Source: Actinacidiphila guanduensis (lineage in GTDB: Bacteria; Actinomycetota; Actinomycetes; Streptomycetales; Streptomycetaceae). Taken from it: DNA of 64,000 nt. The first letter of the stretch is position 1, and every line of letters starts with the position of its first letter. Shown here piece by piece: positions 37,168-46,076 of this stretch. The translations under genes and the position numbers were made by a program. The notes below the pieces were generated by a model. That model did no database searches. It was given only the letters and a program-made list of their open reading frames with translations, and was not told the DNA's origin. The stretch lies in the NCBI RefSeq assembly GCF_900103985.1, contig NZ_FNIE01000001.1, forward strand, positions 386,466 through 450,465, in the 5' to 3' direction.

Positions 37168-38663
37168 CTGCCGTCCCCGTCCAGGAGCCGGTCGAAGGCA
37201 TGGAGCCCGCCGGGATCGGCGGTGGCCGCGGGCGCGGCGACACCGAGCAGAAGGGTGGCGGCGATGCCGACTCCGACGAGCAGGGCCCTGGCTCGCGACG
37301 GGCCCGGCCGGGCGGGGGCCGTACGGCGCCGGAACGAGCCCCGGGCGGGCGGGGCTTGGCCGGGCTGCCGGGCCGGTGCGAAGTGCGGTACGGCGTCAGG
37401 GCGTTCGGTGAGGCGGCCCGCGGGCGCAGGCCGAGCGGGCTGCGGCACCGGGACAGACGGTCCCGGCTCGGCGAGCGGCGCGGCCTCCGGCCGAGCGAGG
37501 ACGGGCGCAAAGACCGCCGGTCTCAGGGTGGTTACGTGCTGCGGCCCGCAGGGCGCCGTGGCGAGGTCCGCGAGGAGGTGTTCCGGGGCCGGGCCCGAGG
37601 CGAACAAGCGGGCGGCGGCGGTTCGTTGGGCCCGCGCGGCGTGGCCGCCGGTGTCGAGCAGGTCGGCCAGCTCCGATCGCAGATCGGAGGGTTCGCGTAT
37701 CCAGCGGGCGAGCCCTGCCTCGTCGAGGGCGGCGGCGTTGGTCCTGCCGTGGCCGGGGATGCAGCGGTAGCTGACCACGGGCAGCCCGGCGGCGAGGGCT
37801 TCCAGCGAGGTCAGGCCGCCCGCGTTCTGCACGAGGACGTCGCACGCGTGCATCAGCGCGGGCATGTCCTCGACCCAGCCGTGCACGTACCCCAGCCCGA
37901 GGGCGCGCAGCCGCTCGGCCAGGACGCGGTTGCGGCCGCAGACGACGACGGGTTCGGCGACACCGCTGCCGCGCACCTCGGCGGCGGCCCGCTCGACCTC
38001 GCCGACGCCCCAGGAACCGGCCACGAGCAGCGCGAGCCGTGCGTCCTGCGGCAGCCCGAAACGGGTACGGGCGGCCCGCCGTGCGGCGGGACCAGCCGGA
38101 GCGAAGCAGGGGCGTACGGCGGGTGGGCAGACGCGGGTGCGGCCCGCGCCGCGGGCGAGCGCCTGGGCGGCGGGGACGGAGTGGGCGGCCAGGTGCAGGT
38201 CGATGCCGGGGGCGACCCAGAGGCGGTGCACGGAGAAGTCGGTGAGGTAGGTGACCGCGGGCACCGCGAGGGCGCCGGTGCGGCGCAGGCGGCCGAGCAG
38301 TTGGCTCGCGCCGGGGTACGTGGAGACCACGAGCGCGGTGTCCGCCGGGAGCGTACGGAGGGCGCGGCCCTCGGCGGCGCGCAGCAGGCCCCGTATCGCC
38401 GGGCTCGGCCGGCCGGTCTGCTCGGTGGCCGCGTAGAGCCGGTCGTACCCGGCGGGGGCGACGGTGAGCAGGTGGTGGTACGCGGCGGCGAGGAGGCGGC
38501 CGGTGCGTACGGGCAGCAGGTCGAGGACGTCACGCCGCTCGACGCGGTGGCCGGCGGCGCGCAGCCGCTCGGCGAGTTCGTTCGCGGCACCGTCGTGCCC
38601 GGCGCCGACCGCGGCGGAAAGGATCACGATCCGCCCGGGCGGGGCGTCGGTCGTACGGGACAC
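37164..38663 (-). CDS. GT28/MGDG synthase-like glycosyltransferase
   Basis: A 499-residue protein. The N-terminal part (10-170, VILSAAVGAGHDGAANELAERL) matches the monogalactosyldiacylglycerol synthase acceptor domain; the C-terminal GT-B half has VVCGRNRVLAERL and QNAGGLTSLEALAAGLPVVSY. After residue 390 comes a Pro/Ala-rich low-complexity tail with a hydrophobic segment near the end (ALLVGVGIAATLLLGVAAPAAT). It probably makes a glycolipid in the membrane, acting with the overlapping deacetylase. A BlaI-type dyad is 131 bp upstream. Confidence 0.85.
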   Translation of the reverse strand: MSRTTDAPPGRIVILSAAVGAGHDGAANELAERLRAAGHRVERRDVLDLLPVRTGRLLAAAYHHLLTVAPAGYDRLYAATEQTGRPSPAIRGLLRAAEGRALRTLPADTALVVSTYPGASQLLGRLRRTGALAVPAVTYLTDFSVHRLWVAPGIDLHLAAHSVPAAQALARGAGRTRVCPPAVRPCFAPAGPAARRAARTRFGLPQDARLALLVAGSWGVGEVERAAAEVRGSGVAEPVVVCGRNRVLAERLRALGLGYVHGWVEDMPALMHACDVLVQNAGGLTSLEALAAGLPVVSYRCIPGHGRTNAAALDEAGLARWIREPSDLRSELADLLDTGGHAARAQRTAAARLFASGPAPEHLLADLATAPCGPQHVTTLRPAVFAPVLARPEAAPLAEPGPSVPVPQPARPAPAGRLTERPDAVPHFAPARQPGQAPPARGSFRRRTAPARPGPSRARALLVGVGIAATLLLGVAAPAATADPGGLHAFDRLLDGDGR

Positions 38664-38793
38664 GGGGCCTCCTTGCTGACGAGGGCACGACTGGCTTCGA
38701 GCTCGTCAGCGGGCGGCACGGGGCGCGGTGGCGTACGAGGAAGCGGCTCCGCCTGCGGGCACGCAAGGTGCGGCGGGCGGGACGCTTCGAATC

Positions 38794-38808
38794 TACTACA
38801 TGTTGTAG
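38794..38808. promoter_or_regulatory. Candidate BlaI box upstream of the glycosyltransferase operon
   Basis: TACTAC-ATGT-TGTAG, within an AT-rich island; the wider CTACTACATGTTGTAG is palindromic at 14 of 16 positions. Same half-sites and spacing as the dyad at 36380. Confidence 0.55.
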
Positions 38809-38950
38809 GAGATGAATAGGAGCGAGGTTCCGAGCGGCCCTGGTACAAGCTCCGACCGGCCCCGATACACGGTGCCAAGTGGTGGCGGCGGGCGCGGGCG
38901 GCATCACCCTTGCGCGGGCACCTGCCCGCACCCGCCGCGTTCGTGGTGCC

Positions 38951-39784
38951 TCAGCCCAGCACTTCGCGCTCCGCCCGCTGGCGCAGGGCGAGCAGGCCGA
39001 CCAGTCCGGTGATCAGCAGGGCGAGGACGAGGGTGACCGGGCCCGTGCCCCAGCCGAGGCCGCCGTGCCGGACGGAGCCGCCGGCCCAGTCGGCGAAGGA
39101 GGCGCCGAGCGGGCGGGTGAGGACGTAGGCGGCCCAGAAGGCGGCGACCTCGTTGAGCCCGAGCAGCAGCCCGCCGATGGCGGGGAGGGCGATGAGGGCG
39201 GCGAAGAGGACGCCGGAGGAGAAGTACCCGAGCTTGAAGCTGCCCGCGGTGAGGTCGCCCACGGCGGTGCCGAGCGCGAAGGTGGCCAGCACCGTGCCCC
39301 AGTAGTAGCGCTCGCGGCGGCGGGTGCGGATGCTGTGGATCGACAGGGTGCCCTCACTGCGGTACCACCTGACCAGGACGACCGCGAGGACGACCGCGAA
39401 CACCACGGTGGAGACGAGGTAGGGCACGCCGGCCACGACGTGGACGACGTCGGCGGCCATGGTGCCGAAGACGCTGACCATGACGATGGCGGCCCAGTAC
39501 GTCCACACCCTGTACCGCGGCGCCCTGAGCTGGGCCGCGAGCAGGGCGGCGAGCCCGATCAGCCCGATCGCGCCGGCACCGACGGGCCCGAGGACGCGGG
39601 CGAGCCAGTCCGAGGCGGTCTCGCCCATGCCGGTGGTGAGCACCTTGGCCACCCAGAACAGCGCGGTCACCTCGGGCACCTTGCTCCACCCGGTGCCCCC
39701 TCCTCCCGGTCCCCCAGGCCCTCCCCTGCGATGCCGCGGTACCTCTCGCTCCCCGACCGCCGCCTCGACCCCGCCGTGCTCCAC
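38951..39784 (-). CDS. DUF347/COG4705-type integral membrane protein
   Basis: A 277-residue protein with about eight membrane helices arranged as repeats of the DUF347 type: KVPEVTALFWVAKVLTTGMGETASDWL and related segments later (LATFALGTAVGDLTAGSFKLGYFSSGVLF). Function is not established. GTG 39784 has AAAGGTGG upstream; the open frame allows a start at ATG 39841, with a hydrophilic extension. Confidence 0.75.
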   Translation of the reverse strand: MEHGGVEAAVGEREVPRHRRGGPGGPGGGGTGWSKVPEVTALFWVAKVLTTGMGETASDWLARVLGPVGAGAIGLIGLAALLAAQLRAPRYRVWTYWAAIVMVSVFGTMAADVVHVVAGVPYLVSTVVFAVVLAVVLVRWYRSEGTLSIHSIRTRRRERYYWGTVLATFALGTAVGDLTAGSFKLGYFSSGVLFAALIALPAIGGLLLGLNEVAAFWAAYVLTRPLGASFADWAGGSVRHGGLGWGTGPVTLVLALLITGLVGLLALRQRAEREVLG

Positions 39785-40125
39785 CTGACCGCCACCTTTC
39801 GCGACACGTCTCCGGCCCCCGGGCACGGCAAAAGAAGCCACCCGGAAGCCCAGTCATCCCCCACCCGACTACAAGACTGTAGACGCTCCAGGCACCCCCG
39901 ACGTTCCACCCCCGGCCGTCCGAGGTCCCGCGAGGCAGACGCCGTACCGCGGAGGAGGCGGCCGGAGCGAAACCCAAAGCAGGGCGCCGCGCAGGCGGTC
40001 CGTGTCACGTTTCCGGCGCCGGCGGGGTCAGAGGGGAGGGGGCCGTGGCCGCGGCACCCGGGCGGGGTGTCGCGCGAGCGCCCCGGACCCGTGGACCCGT
40101 CTCGCGCGCTCGTGGAGGACGCACC
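39785..40125. other. Divergent intergenic region
   Basis: Carries the promoters of the DUF347 gene and of the NmrA-like gene. It holds the dyad at 39869-39882; no gene is supported. Confidence 0.4.
39869..39882. promoter_or_regulatory. CTACA-N4-TGTAG dyad upstream of the DUF347 gene
   Basis: CTACA-AGAC-TGTAG lies 85 bp before the membrane protein gene. The half-sites are those of the proposed BlaI boxes, but the spacing is one base longer, so membership is uncertain. Confidence 0.35.
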
Positions 40126-40929
40126 ATGAACGGACCCATCCTCGTCACCGGCGGCACCGGAACGCTCGGGCGGCTCGTCGTGCCGCGGCTGCTCGGCCCC
40201 GGGCGCGATGTACGGGTCCTGACCCGGTACGGCCGCCCGGCCCTCTCGCACAAGAGCGCGCCCGGAACCGCGCCCGCCCCCGCGCAGGACGGCGTCACCC
40301 ATCTCGTCGGCGACCTGGTCAAGGACCAGGGAGTCGACGCCGCACTCGAAGGCGTGCACACCGTCCTCCACCTCGCCGGCGGCCCCAAGGGGGACGACAT
40401 CGCCGCGCACACCCTCGTACGGGCGGCCGAGGCCGCCGGGGTGCGGCACCTGGTGTTCGTCTCCGTCATCGGCGCCGGGGACGTGCCGCTGGGGTACTTC
40501 CGGGCCAAGCACGCGGCCGAGCGCGCCATCGCCGAGTCCGCCGTCCCCTCGACCACCCTGCGCGCCGCGCAGTTCCACGACCTTGTCCTGATGGTGCTGG
40601 AGAAGACGGGCCGGCTGCCGCTCGTCCCGGTGCCCAGTGCCATGCGGCTGGAGCCGGTGGAGACCGCCGAGGTCGCCGACCGGCTGGTGGAGCTCGCCCT
40701 CGGCGACCCGGCCGGCCGTGTCCCCGACCTCGCCGGGCCGCACGTGCGGCCCATGGCCGACCTCACCCGCGCCTACCTGCGGGCCCGTGGCCGGAAACGG
40801 CCGCTGCTGCCCTTCCGCCTGCCGGGCGCGGCGGGCCGGGCCTACCGCACGGGGGCGAACCTCGCCGGCGAGGGCGCCGAGCGCGGCCGCCGCACGTGGG
40901 AGTCCTTCCTCGCCGACCGCGTCGGCTGA
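40126..40929 (+). CDS. NmrA-like NAD(P)-binding protein (atypical SDR)
   Basis: A 267-residue Rossmann-fold protein beginning ILVTGGTGTLGRLVVPRLL, with the family pattern FVSVIGAG in the middle and no canonical catalytic Tyr-x3-Lys. Resembles NAD(P)H-binding NmrA/HSCARG-type proteins and quinone reductases. The ATG at 40126 follows GGAGG. Confidence 0.85.
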   Translation: MNGPILVTGGTGTLGRLVVPRLLGPGRDVRVLTRYGRPALSHKSAPGTAPAPAQDGVTHLVGDLVKDQGVDAALEGVHTVLHLAGGPKGDDIAAHTLVRAAEAAGVRHLVFVSVIGAGDVPLGYFRAKHAAERAIAESAVPSTTLRAAQFHDLVLMVLEKTGRLPLVPVPSAMRLEPVETAEVADRLVELALGDPAGRVPDLAGPHVRPMADLTRAYLRARGRKRPLLPFRLPGAAGRAYRTGANLAGEGAERGRRTWESFLADRVG

Positions 40930-41043
40930 GCGGGCGCCCGGCCGACCAGCCCGTGAAACGGGGCTTCACCAGGTCCGGAGCGCCACGTAGCGTTCTCGGT
41001 GATCAGCGACCGACCCGAGGACCTTCGAGAACGAGGAACGCCC

Positions 41044-42024
41044 ATGGCCCTGTTCGACCTGCCCCTGGACACGCTCCGCACCCGGCGCAGCGCGTCCGTC
41101 GAGCCCGCGGACTTCGACCGGTTCTGGCAGGACACCCTCGCCGAGGCGCGCGCCCACGACCTGGCGCCGCGCTTCACGCCGGTCGACAACGGCCTTGCCA
41201 CGGTGGACAGTTACGACGTGGAGTTCGCCGGCTACGGCGGCCACCGGATCCGCGGCTGGTTCAACGTCCCGGCCGGCGCCACCGGGCCGCTGCCGCTGCT
41301 GGTGGAGTTCATCGGCTACGGCGGCGGCCGCGGGCTGCCGCACGAGCACCTGCTGTGGGCGTCGGCCGGCTACGCCCACTTCGTGATGGACACCCGCGGG
41401 CAGGGCAGCGGCTGGTCGAGCGGCGACACCGAGGACCCGGTCGGCTCCGGCCCGGCCGTCTCCGGCTTCCTCACCCGCGGCATCCTCGACCGCCACGACT
41501 ACTACTACCGGCGGGTGTTCACCGACGCGGTCCGCGCGGTCGAGGCGGCCCGCTCGCACCCGCTCGCCGACCCGGCCCGCACCGTGGCATCCGGAATCAG
41601 CCAGGGCGGCGGCATCACCGTCGCCGTCGCCGGCCTGGTGCCGGACCTGGCCGGGGTGCTGCCCGACGTGCCGTTCCTGTGCGACTTCCCGCGGGCCGCC
41701 GAGATCACCGACGCCTTCCCCTACCGCGAGATCGGCAACTACCTGGCCGCCCACAGGCCGCAGCGCGCCGAGGTGTTCGCCACCCTCGCCTACTTCGACG
41801 GCGTGCACTTCGCCGCCCGCGCGAACGCCCCCGCGCTCTTCTCCACCGCCCTGGAGGACCAGACCTGCCCGCCCTCCACGGTCTTCGCCGCCTTCAACGC
41901 CTACGCGGGCGCCGACAAGCAGATCGAGGTCTACGACTTCAACGGCCACGAGGGCGGCGGTCCGTACCAGGAGCTGGCCCGGCTGCGCTGGCTCGCCGAG
42001 AAGGTGCCCGCGGACCGTGGGTGA
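41044..42024 (+). CDS. CE7-family acetyl esterase (acetylxylan esterase type)
   Basis: A 326-residue alpha/beta hydrolase. It begins MALFDLPLDTLRTRRSASVEPADFDRFW, a CE7 N-terminus; the nucleophile elbow is GISQGGG, the RGQG motif is in MDTRGQGSG, and the acid/His region includes GHEGGG near the end. No signal peptide, so it acts inside on acetylated xylooligosaccharides or cephalosporin-like esters. The ATG at 41044 has GAGGAA upstream. Confidence 0.9.
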   Translation: MALFDLPLDTLRTRRSASVEPADFDRFWQDTLAEARAHDLAPRFTPVDNGLATVDSYDVEFAGYGGHRIRGWFNVPAGATGPLPLLVEFIGYGGGRGLPHEHLLWASAGYAHFVMDTRGQGSGWSSGDTEDPVGSGPAVSGFLTRGILDRHDYYYRRVFTDAVRAVEAARSHPLADPARTVASGISQGGGITVAVAGLVPDLAGVLPDVPFLCDFPRAAEITDAFPYREIGNYLAAHRPQRAEVFATLAYFDGVHFAARANAPALFSTALEDQTCPPSTVFAAFNAYAGADKQIEVYDFNGHEGGGPYQELARLRWLAEKVPADRG

Positions 42025-42191
42025 GCCCCTGGCCGGACGGAGTTGGGCCCCCGACCGCCGGAACCGGGCCCCGGGCGGACGGACTCGGGGTCTCGTTTCG
42101 GCCAACCGAAAAATCAATGTGTCATAACCTGCGGAATAGCGGGCACACGCACGACGAACAGTCCGACGAGTGCGAAATTGAGTGCGAGGCG

Positions 42192-43097
42192 ATGACGTTG
42201 ACCGCGATGGTCCAGCAGTCGAAGAGCACAGGTGTGGCCGAGGCCACAGTTTGTCCGAACGAGTCGCAGGCGGACACCGGTGGTCTGCCCGTGATCGACA
42301 ACGCGACCGCAGTCGCGCCCAAGGACGCACGCGCACTCTCCCGGCTCTTCTTCGACCGGCTGCAGGAGCTGGAGGAGGGCACGCCCGCGTACGCGTACGC
42401 CCGCAACACCCTGATCGAGATGAACCTGGCGCTGGTGCACTTCGTGGCCGGCCGCTACCGCAACCGCCCGGGGACCGACCTGGAGGAGGTCGTCCAGGTC
42501 GGCACGATCGGGCTGATCAAGGCGATCGACCGGTTCGACCTGTCCCGGGAGACGGAGTTCACCACCTTCGCGATCCCCTACATCACCGGCGAGGTCAAGC
42601 GCTTCTTCCGCGACACCTCGTGGGCGGTGCACGTGCCGCGGCGGCTGCAGGAGCTGCGGGTCGAGCTGAGCAAGGCCAAGGAGCACCTGTCGCTGCTGCT
42701 GGACCGGGACCCGACGGTGGCCGAACTCGCCTCCTACATGGAGCTGTCCGAGGAAGAGGTCATCGAGGGCCTGGTGGCGGCCAACGGCTACACCGCCGGA
42801 TCGCTCGACGTTCCGTGGTCGGACAGCGAGAGCGGCCCCGACAGCGAGGGGCGCACGCTGGCCGACTGCATCGGCGAGGCCGATCCCACCCTGGAGCTGG
42901 TGGAGAACCTGGGCAGCCTGGCACCGCTGATCGAGAAGCTCAGCGAACGCGAGCGCACGCTGCTGCAGATGCGGTTCGGCGAGGAGCTGACCCAGGCGAG
43001 GATCGGCGAGATCATGGGCTACTCCCAGATGCACGTCTCACGCCTGCTCAACCGTACGATCGCCAAGCTGCGCGCGGGCCTGCTCGCCCAGCAGTAA
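42192..43097 (+). CDS. SigB/SigF-family RNA polymerase sigma factor
   Basis: A group 3 sigma factor of the Streptomyces SigB/SigF type. Region 2 (VVQVGTIGLIKAIDRFDLSRETEFTTFAIPYITGEVKRFFRD), region 3 (VPRRLQELRVELSKA) and region 4 (LSERERTLLQMRFGEELTQARIGEIMGYSQMHVSRLLNRTIAKLR) are clear. The start is uncertain: 42192 gives 301 residues, while in-frame ATGs at 42117 and 42207 are possible and none has an ideal ribosome site. No anti-sigma gene is adjacent. Ends in a strong terminator. Confidence 0.88.
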   Translation: MTLTAMVQQSKSTGVAEATVCPNESQADTGGLPVIDNATAVAPKDARALSRLFFDRLQELEEGTPAYAYARNTLIEMNLALVHFVAGRYRNRPGTDLEEVVQVGTIGLIKAIDRFDLSRETEFTTFAIPYITGEVKRFFRDTSWAVHVPRRLQELRVELSKAKEHLSLLLDRDPTVAELASYMELSEEEVIEGLVAANGYTAGSLDVPWSDSESGPDSEGRTLADCIGEADPTLELVENLGSLAPLIEKLSERERTLLQMRFGEELTQARIGEIMGYSQMHVSRLLNRTIAKLRAGLLAQQ

Positions 43098-43122
43098 CCG
43101 GCATAACGGTACGAATCAGGAC

Positions 43123-43157
43123 GAAGCGGTCCCACTCTCGGGGGGTGGGACCGCTTC
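43123..43157 (+). terminator. Strong hairpin terminator after the sigma factor gene
   Basis: GAAGCGGTCCCAC (43123-43135) pairs perfectly with GTGGGACCGCTTC (43145-43157) around a 9-base loop, followed by TTGG. Confidence 0.9.
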
Positions 43158-43238
43158 TTGGTGCCAGGACTGCCTTTGGGCGCCAGGACCTCTTCATGGT
43201 GAGAGCTTCTCGGTGCCGTGACCGCTTCCTGGTGCGCC
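43151..43238. repeat. Degenerate short repeats beyond the terminator
   Basis: About five imperfect 16-19-base units with the core CTTC-n-TGGTGC follow the terminator (for instance at 43153, 43191, 43206, 43223). No gene is supported between 43098 and 43353. Confidence 0.35.
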
Positions 43239-43353
43239 GGTGCGTGCGATGCGGACGCTGATGCGATGTGGACGACGTGCAGGGGCGGGGCCGCGGCGGC
43301 CACAGGACCGTACGGCCCCGCTCCGCTCGGTGCGGCCCCGCCCCGCGCCCCGC

Positions 43354-44859
43354 TCAGTGCGTGCTCGCCGCCGGCTGCGCGGCCGACAGCGGGGTGGCGA
43401 TGTCCTCCAGCGAGCGCTGCTCCGCGTTGACCGCGAGGAAGGCCGCGACGATGCCGCCGGCGACCATGAGCGAGGCGCCGATGCAGAAGGCGAGCACGGT
43501 GTCGCCGGTCTTGCCCGAGGAGGTGAGATCGGAGAAGACCAGCGGCCCGGTGATGCCGCCCGCCGCGGTGCCCACCGCGTAGAAGAAGGCGATCGCCATC
43601 GCCCTGGTCTCCATGGGGAAGATCTCCGAGACCGTCAGGTACGCGCTGCTCGCACCCGCCGAGGCGAAGAACAGGGTCACGCACCAGCACGCGGTCAGCG
43701 TGGTGGCCGACAGCGAGCCGCGGCCGAAGAGCCAGGCGGTGCCGAAGAGCAGCAGGCCGGACAGGATGTACGTGGAGCTGATCATCGTCCGCCGCCCGAC
43801 GGTGTCGAAGAGCCGTCCGAGCAGCAGCGGCCCGACGAGGTTGCCGGCGGCGATGACGGCGAAGTAGTAGCCGGTGTCGCCGGAGCCGACGCCGTAGAAG
43901 GTGATGAGGATGGTGCCGAAGCCGAAGGTGATGGCGTTGTAGAGGAACGCCTGGCCGATGAAGAGCGACAGGCCGAGGGTGGCGCGGCGCGGGTAGTCCA
44001 GGAAGACCGTCCTGGCGATGGTGCCGAAGCCGATGCTCTTGCGCTGGTGGATGGTGATCTCGCGGTCCGCGCGCGGCAGCGGGGCGCCCTTCTCGGCCTC
44101 GACCTGGCGTTCGACGTCCTTGACGAGCGCGGTCGCCTCGTCGCCGTGGCCGTGGATGAACTGCCAGCGCGGGCTCTCGGGCACGTGCCGGCGGACCAGC
44201 AGGATCACCAGGCCGAGCACGACGCCGAGGGCGAAGGTGAGCCGCCAGCCGACGTTCTTGGGGAAGATGCCGGTGTTCAGGGCGACGATCGACAGCAGCG
44301 AGCCGCCGACGGCGCCGAGCCAGTAGCTGCCGTTGATGATGAGGTCCACCCGGCCGCGGTACTTCGAGGGGATCAGCTCGTCGATGGCGGAGTTGATGGC
44401 CGCGTACTCCCCGCCGATGCCGAAGCCGGTGAGGAAGCGGAAGGTGAAGAACCACCAGGCCGCGAAGGACAGCGAGGTCATGGCCGTGGCGCTGAGATAG
44501 ACGGCGAGGGTGACCATGAAGAGCTTCTTGCGGCCGAAGCGGTCGGTGAGCCAGCCGAAGAAGAGGGCGCCCACGCAGGCGCCGGTGACGTAGAGCGCGG
44601 CACCGAGGCCGGTGATCTGCGAGGCGGTGATGGGCAGTCCGGAGCCGGACTCCGACAGGCGCCCGGCGATGTTGCCGACGATCGTCACCTCGAGCCCGTC
44701 GAGGATCCACACCGTGCCGAGCCCGATCACGATCATCCAGTGCCATCCCGACCACGGCAGCCGGTCGAGCCGGGCGGGCACATCGGTCGTGACGGTCCCG
44801 ACAGAGCCGTCGTCCACCACCGCATCATCCGAGGCGGGGTCCTGGGCGGGCGTCGCCAT
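43354..44859 (-). CDS. MFS transporter, sugar/metabolite:H+ symporter type
   Basis: A 501-residue 12-helix transporter. The hydrophilic N-terminus ends at DRLPWSGWHWMIVIGLGTVWILDGLEVTIVG; the motifs GWLTDRFGRKKLF (loop 2-3) and PESPRWQFIHG (after helix 6) place it near the sugar-porter and aromatic acid symporter families. Substrate unknown. Divergent from the DUF1275 gene. Confidence 0.88.
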   Translation of the reverse strand: MATPAQDPASDDAVVDDGSVGTVTTDVPARLDRLPWSGWHWMIVIGLGTVWILDGLEVTIVGNIAGRLSESGSGLPITASQITGLGAALYVTGACVGALFFGWLTDRFGRKKLFMVTLAVYLSATAMTSLSFAAWWFFTFRFLTGFGIGGEYAAINSAIDELIPSKYRGRVDLIINGSYWLGAVGGSLLSIVALNTGIFPKNVGWRLTFALGVVLGLVILLVRRHVPESPRWQFIHGHGDEATALVKDVERQVEAEKGAPLPRADREITIHQRKSIGFGTIARTVFLDYPRRATLGLSLFIGQAFLYNAITFGFGTILITFYGVGSGDTGYYFAVIAAGNLVGPLLLGRLFDTVGRRTMISSTYILSGLLLFGTAWLFGRGSLSATTLTACWCVTLFFASAGASSAYLTVSEIFPMETRAMAIAFFYAVGTAAGGITGPLVFSDLTSSGKTGDTVLAFCIGASLMVAGGIVAAFLAVNAEQRSLEDIATPLSAAQPAASTH

Positions 44860-45034
44860 GGAAGATCACCTCCTTGCCGGTCAGTCTCACATCGGCCCCC
44901 GCGGCGCGCGCGGCGGTCGCCTCCCGCGGGCGAGGGGCCACCACCGTGGGTGAATCATGGGGGTGGACCGCCATGCCCGCCCCGTTCGCCTGTCCCGGAC
45001 GGCGGCGGACACGCCTCGCCGGGAGGATCACCTC

Positions 45035-45763
45035 GTGCACTGGACGCTCCGTCAGATCCGCGCCCTGCTCGTCCCCGACCTCGCGGGGCCGCAGGGGCCG
45101 CTGCCGCCGCTGCTGCTGACGCTCACTTTGGTCACGGGGCTGGTCGACGCCTTCAGCTACCTGGCCCTGGGGCGCGTCTTCGTGGCCAATATGACCGGAA
45201 ATGTCGTTTTTCTGGCTTTCTCGCTGGCCGGGGCGAGCGGCTTCTCGGTGCTGGCCTCCGTGCTGGCGCTGCTGGCGTTCGCCGCTGGCGCGGTGCTCGG
45301 CGGCCGGCTGGTGGTGCTGGTCGCCCGGCACCGGGCGCGGCTGCTGCTGGCGGCGACGGTGGCCCAGGTGGTGCTGATGGCGGCGGCGATCGCCGTCGCC
45401 GAGACGGTCGCTCTGCCCGCGACCGGCGGCGCCCGCTCGGCGCTGATCGTGCTGCTGGGCCTGGCGATGGGGCTGCAGAACGCGGTGGTGCGGGTCCTCG
45501 CGGTGCCGGACCTCACCACGACCGTGCTGACGATGACGATCACCGGTGTGGCCGCGGACTCCCGGCTGGCCGGCGGCTCGGACAGCAAGGCGGTACGCCG
45601 GCTGGTCTCGGCGGCGGCGATGTTCGCCGGTGCGCTCGCCGGAGCCGCGCTGATCGAGCACGGCCACCCGTCGGTGACGGTGCCGATCGCCGCGGGCCTG
45701 GCCGCCCTGGTGGCCCTCGCCCTGCTCCCCCACCGCCGCTCGACGGCGAAGTGGACCGGGTGA
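45035..45763 (+). CDS. DUF1275 (YoaK-like) membrane protein
   Basis: A 242-residue protein with about six helices and the family signatures TLVTGLVDAFSYLALGRVFVANMTGNVVFL and MGLQNAVVRVLAVPDLTTTVLTMTITG. Function of the family is not settled. GTG 45035 has GGGAGGATC upstream. A second, partial copy is at 63644-64000. Confidence 0.88.
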   Translation: MHWTLRQIRALLVPDLAGPQGPLPPLLLTLTLVTGLVDAFSYLALGRVFVANMTGNVVFLAFSLAGASGFSVLASVLALLAFAAGAVLGGRLVVLVARHRARLLLAATVAQVVLMAAAIAVAETVALPATGGARSALIVLLGLAMGLQNAVVRVLAVPDLTTTVLTMTITGVAADSRLAGGSDSKAVRRLVSAAAMFAGALAGAALIEHGHPSVTVPIAAGLAALVALALLPHRRSTAKWTG

Positions 45764-45764
45764 A

Positions 45765-45781
45765 CGTCCCGCCACGGGACG
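45765..45781 (+). terminator. Short hairpin immediately after the DUF1275 stop
   Basis: CGTCCCG and CGGGACG form a 7-bp stem with a CCA loop, one base after the stop codon. Confidence 0.5.
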
Positions 45782-46076
45782 GAGGCCGGCGCGCGGGCGA
45801 GGCGCGTACGACGGGCGGCCGTGCGGCGGCCGTGCGGCCGCGGGGACGCCCCGTCCGCGTCACCTGTGTCACCCGCCCGGCGCACGGCCGCTGGCGCGAA
45901 CGGAGCCCTCCAGCGGCCCGTGACGCGCGGTCACAGCGCCGGGCGGGGGCTTCGGCGCCTCCTGACGAGGGTTTTTCACCGCAACAGGGGAGAACACCCG
46001 GTCCCGGTGGAAGGCGTACCGCGAGGCAGGTGCCGGCGGACGGCACCGACCGACTCCCGACGTGTGAGGTTGCGCC
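45782..46076. other. Intergenic region before the GH3 gene
   Basis: No gene is supported; it should contain the GH3 promoter. No operator was recognised. Confidence 0.35.
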
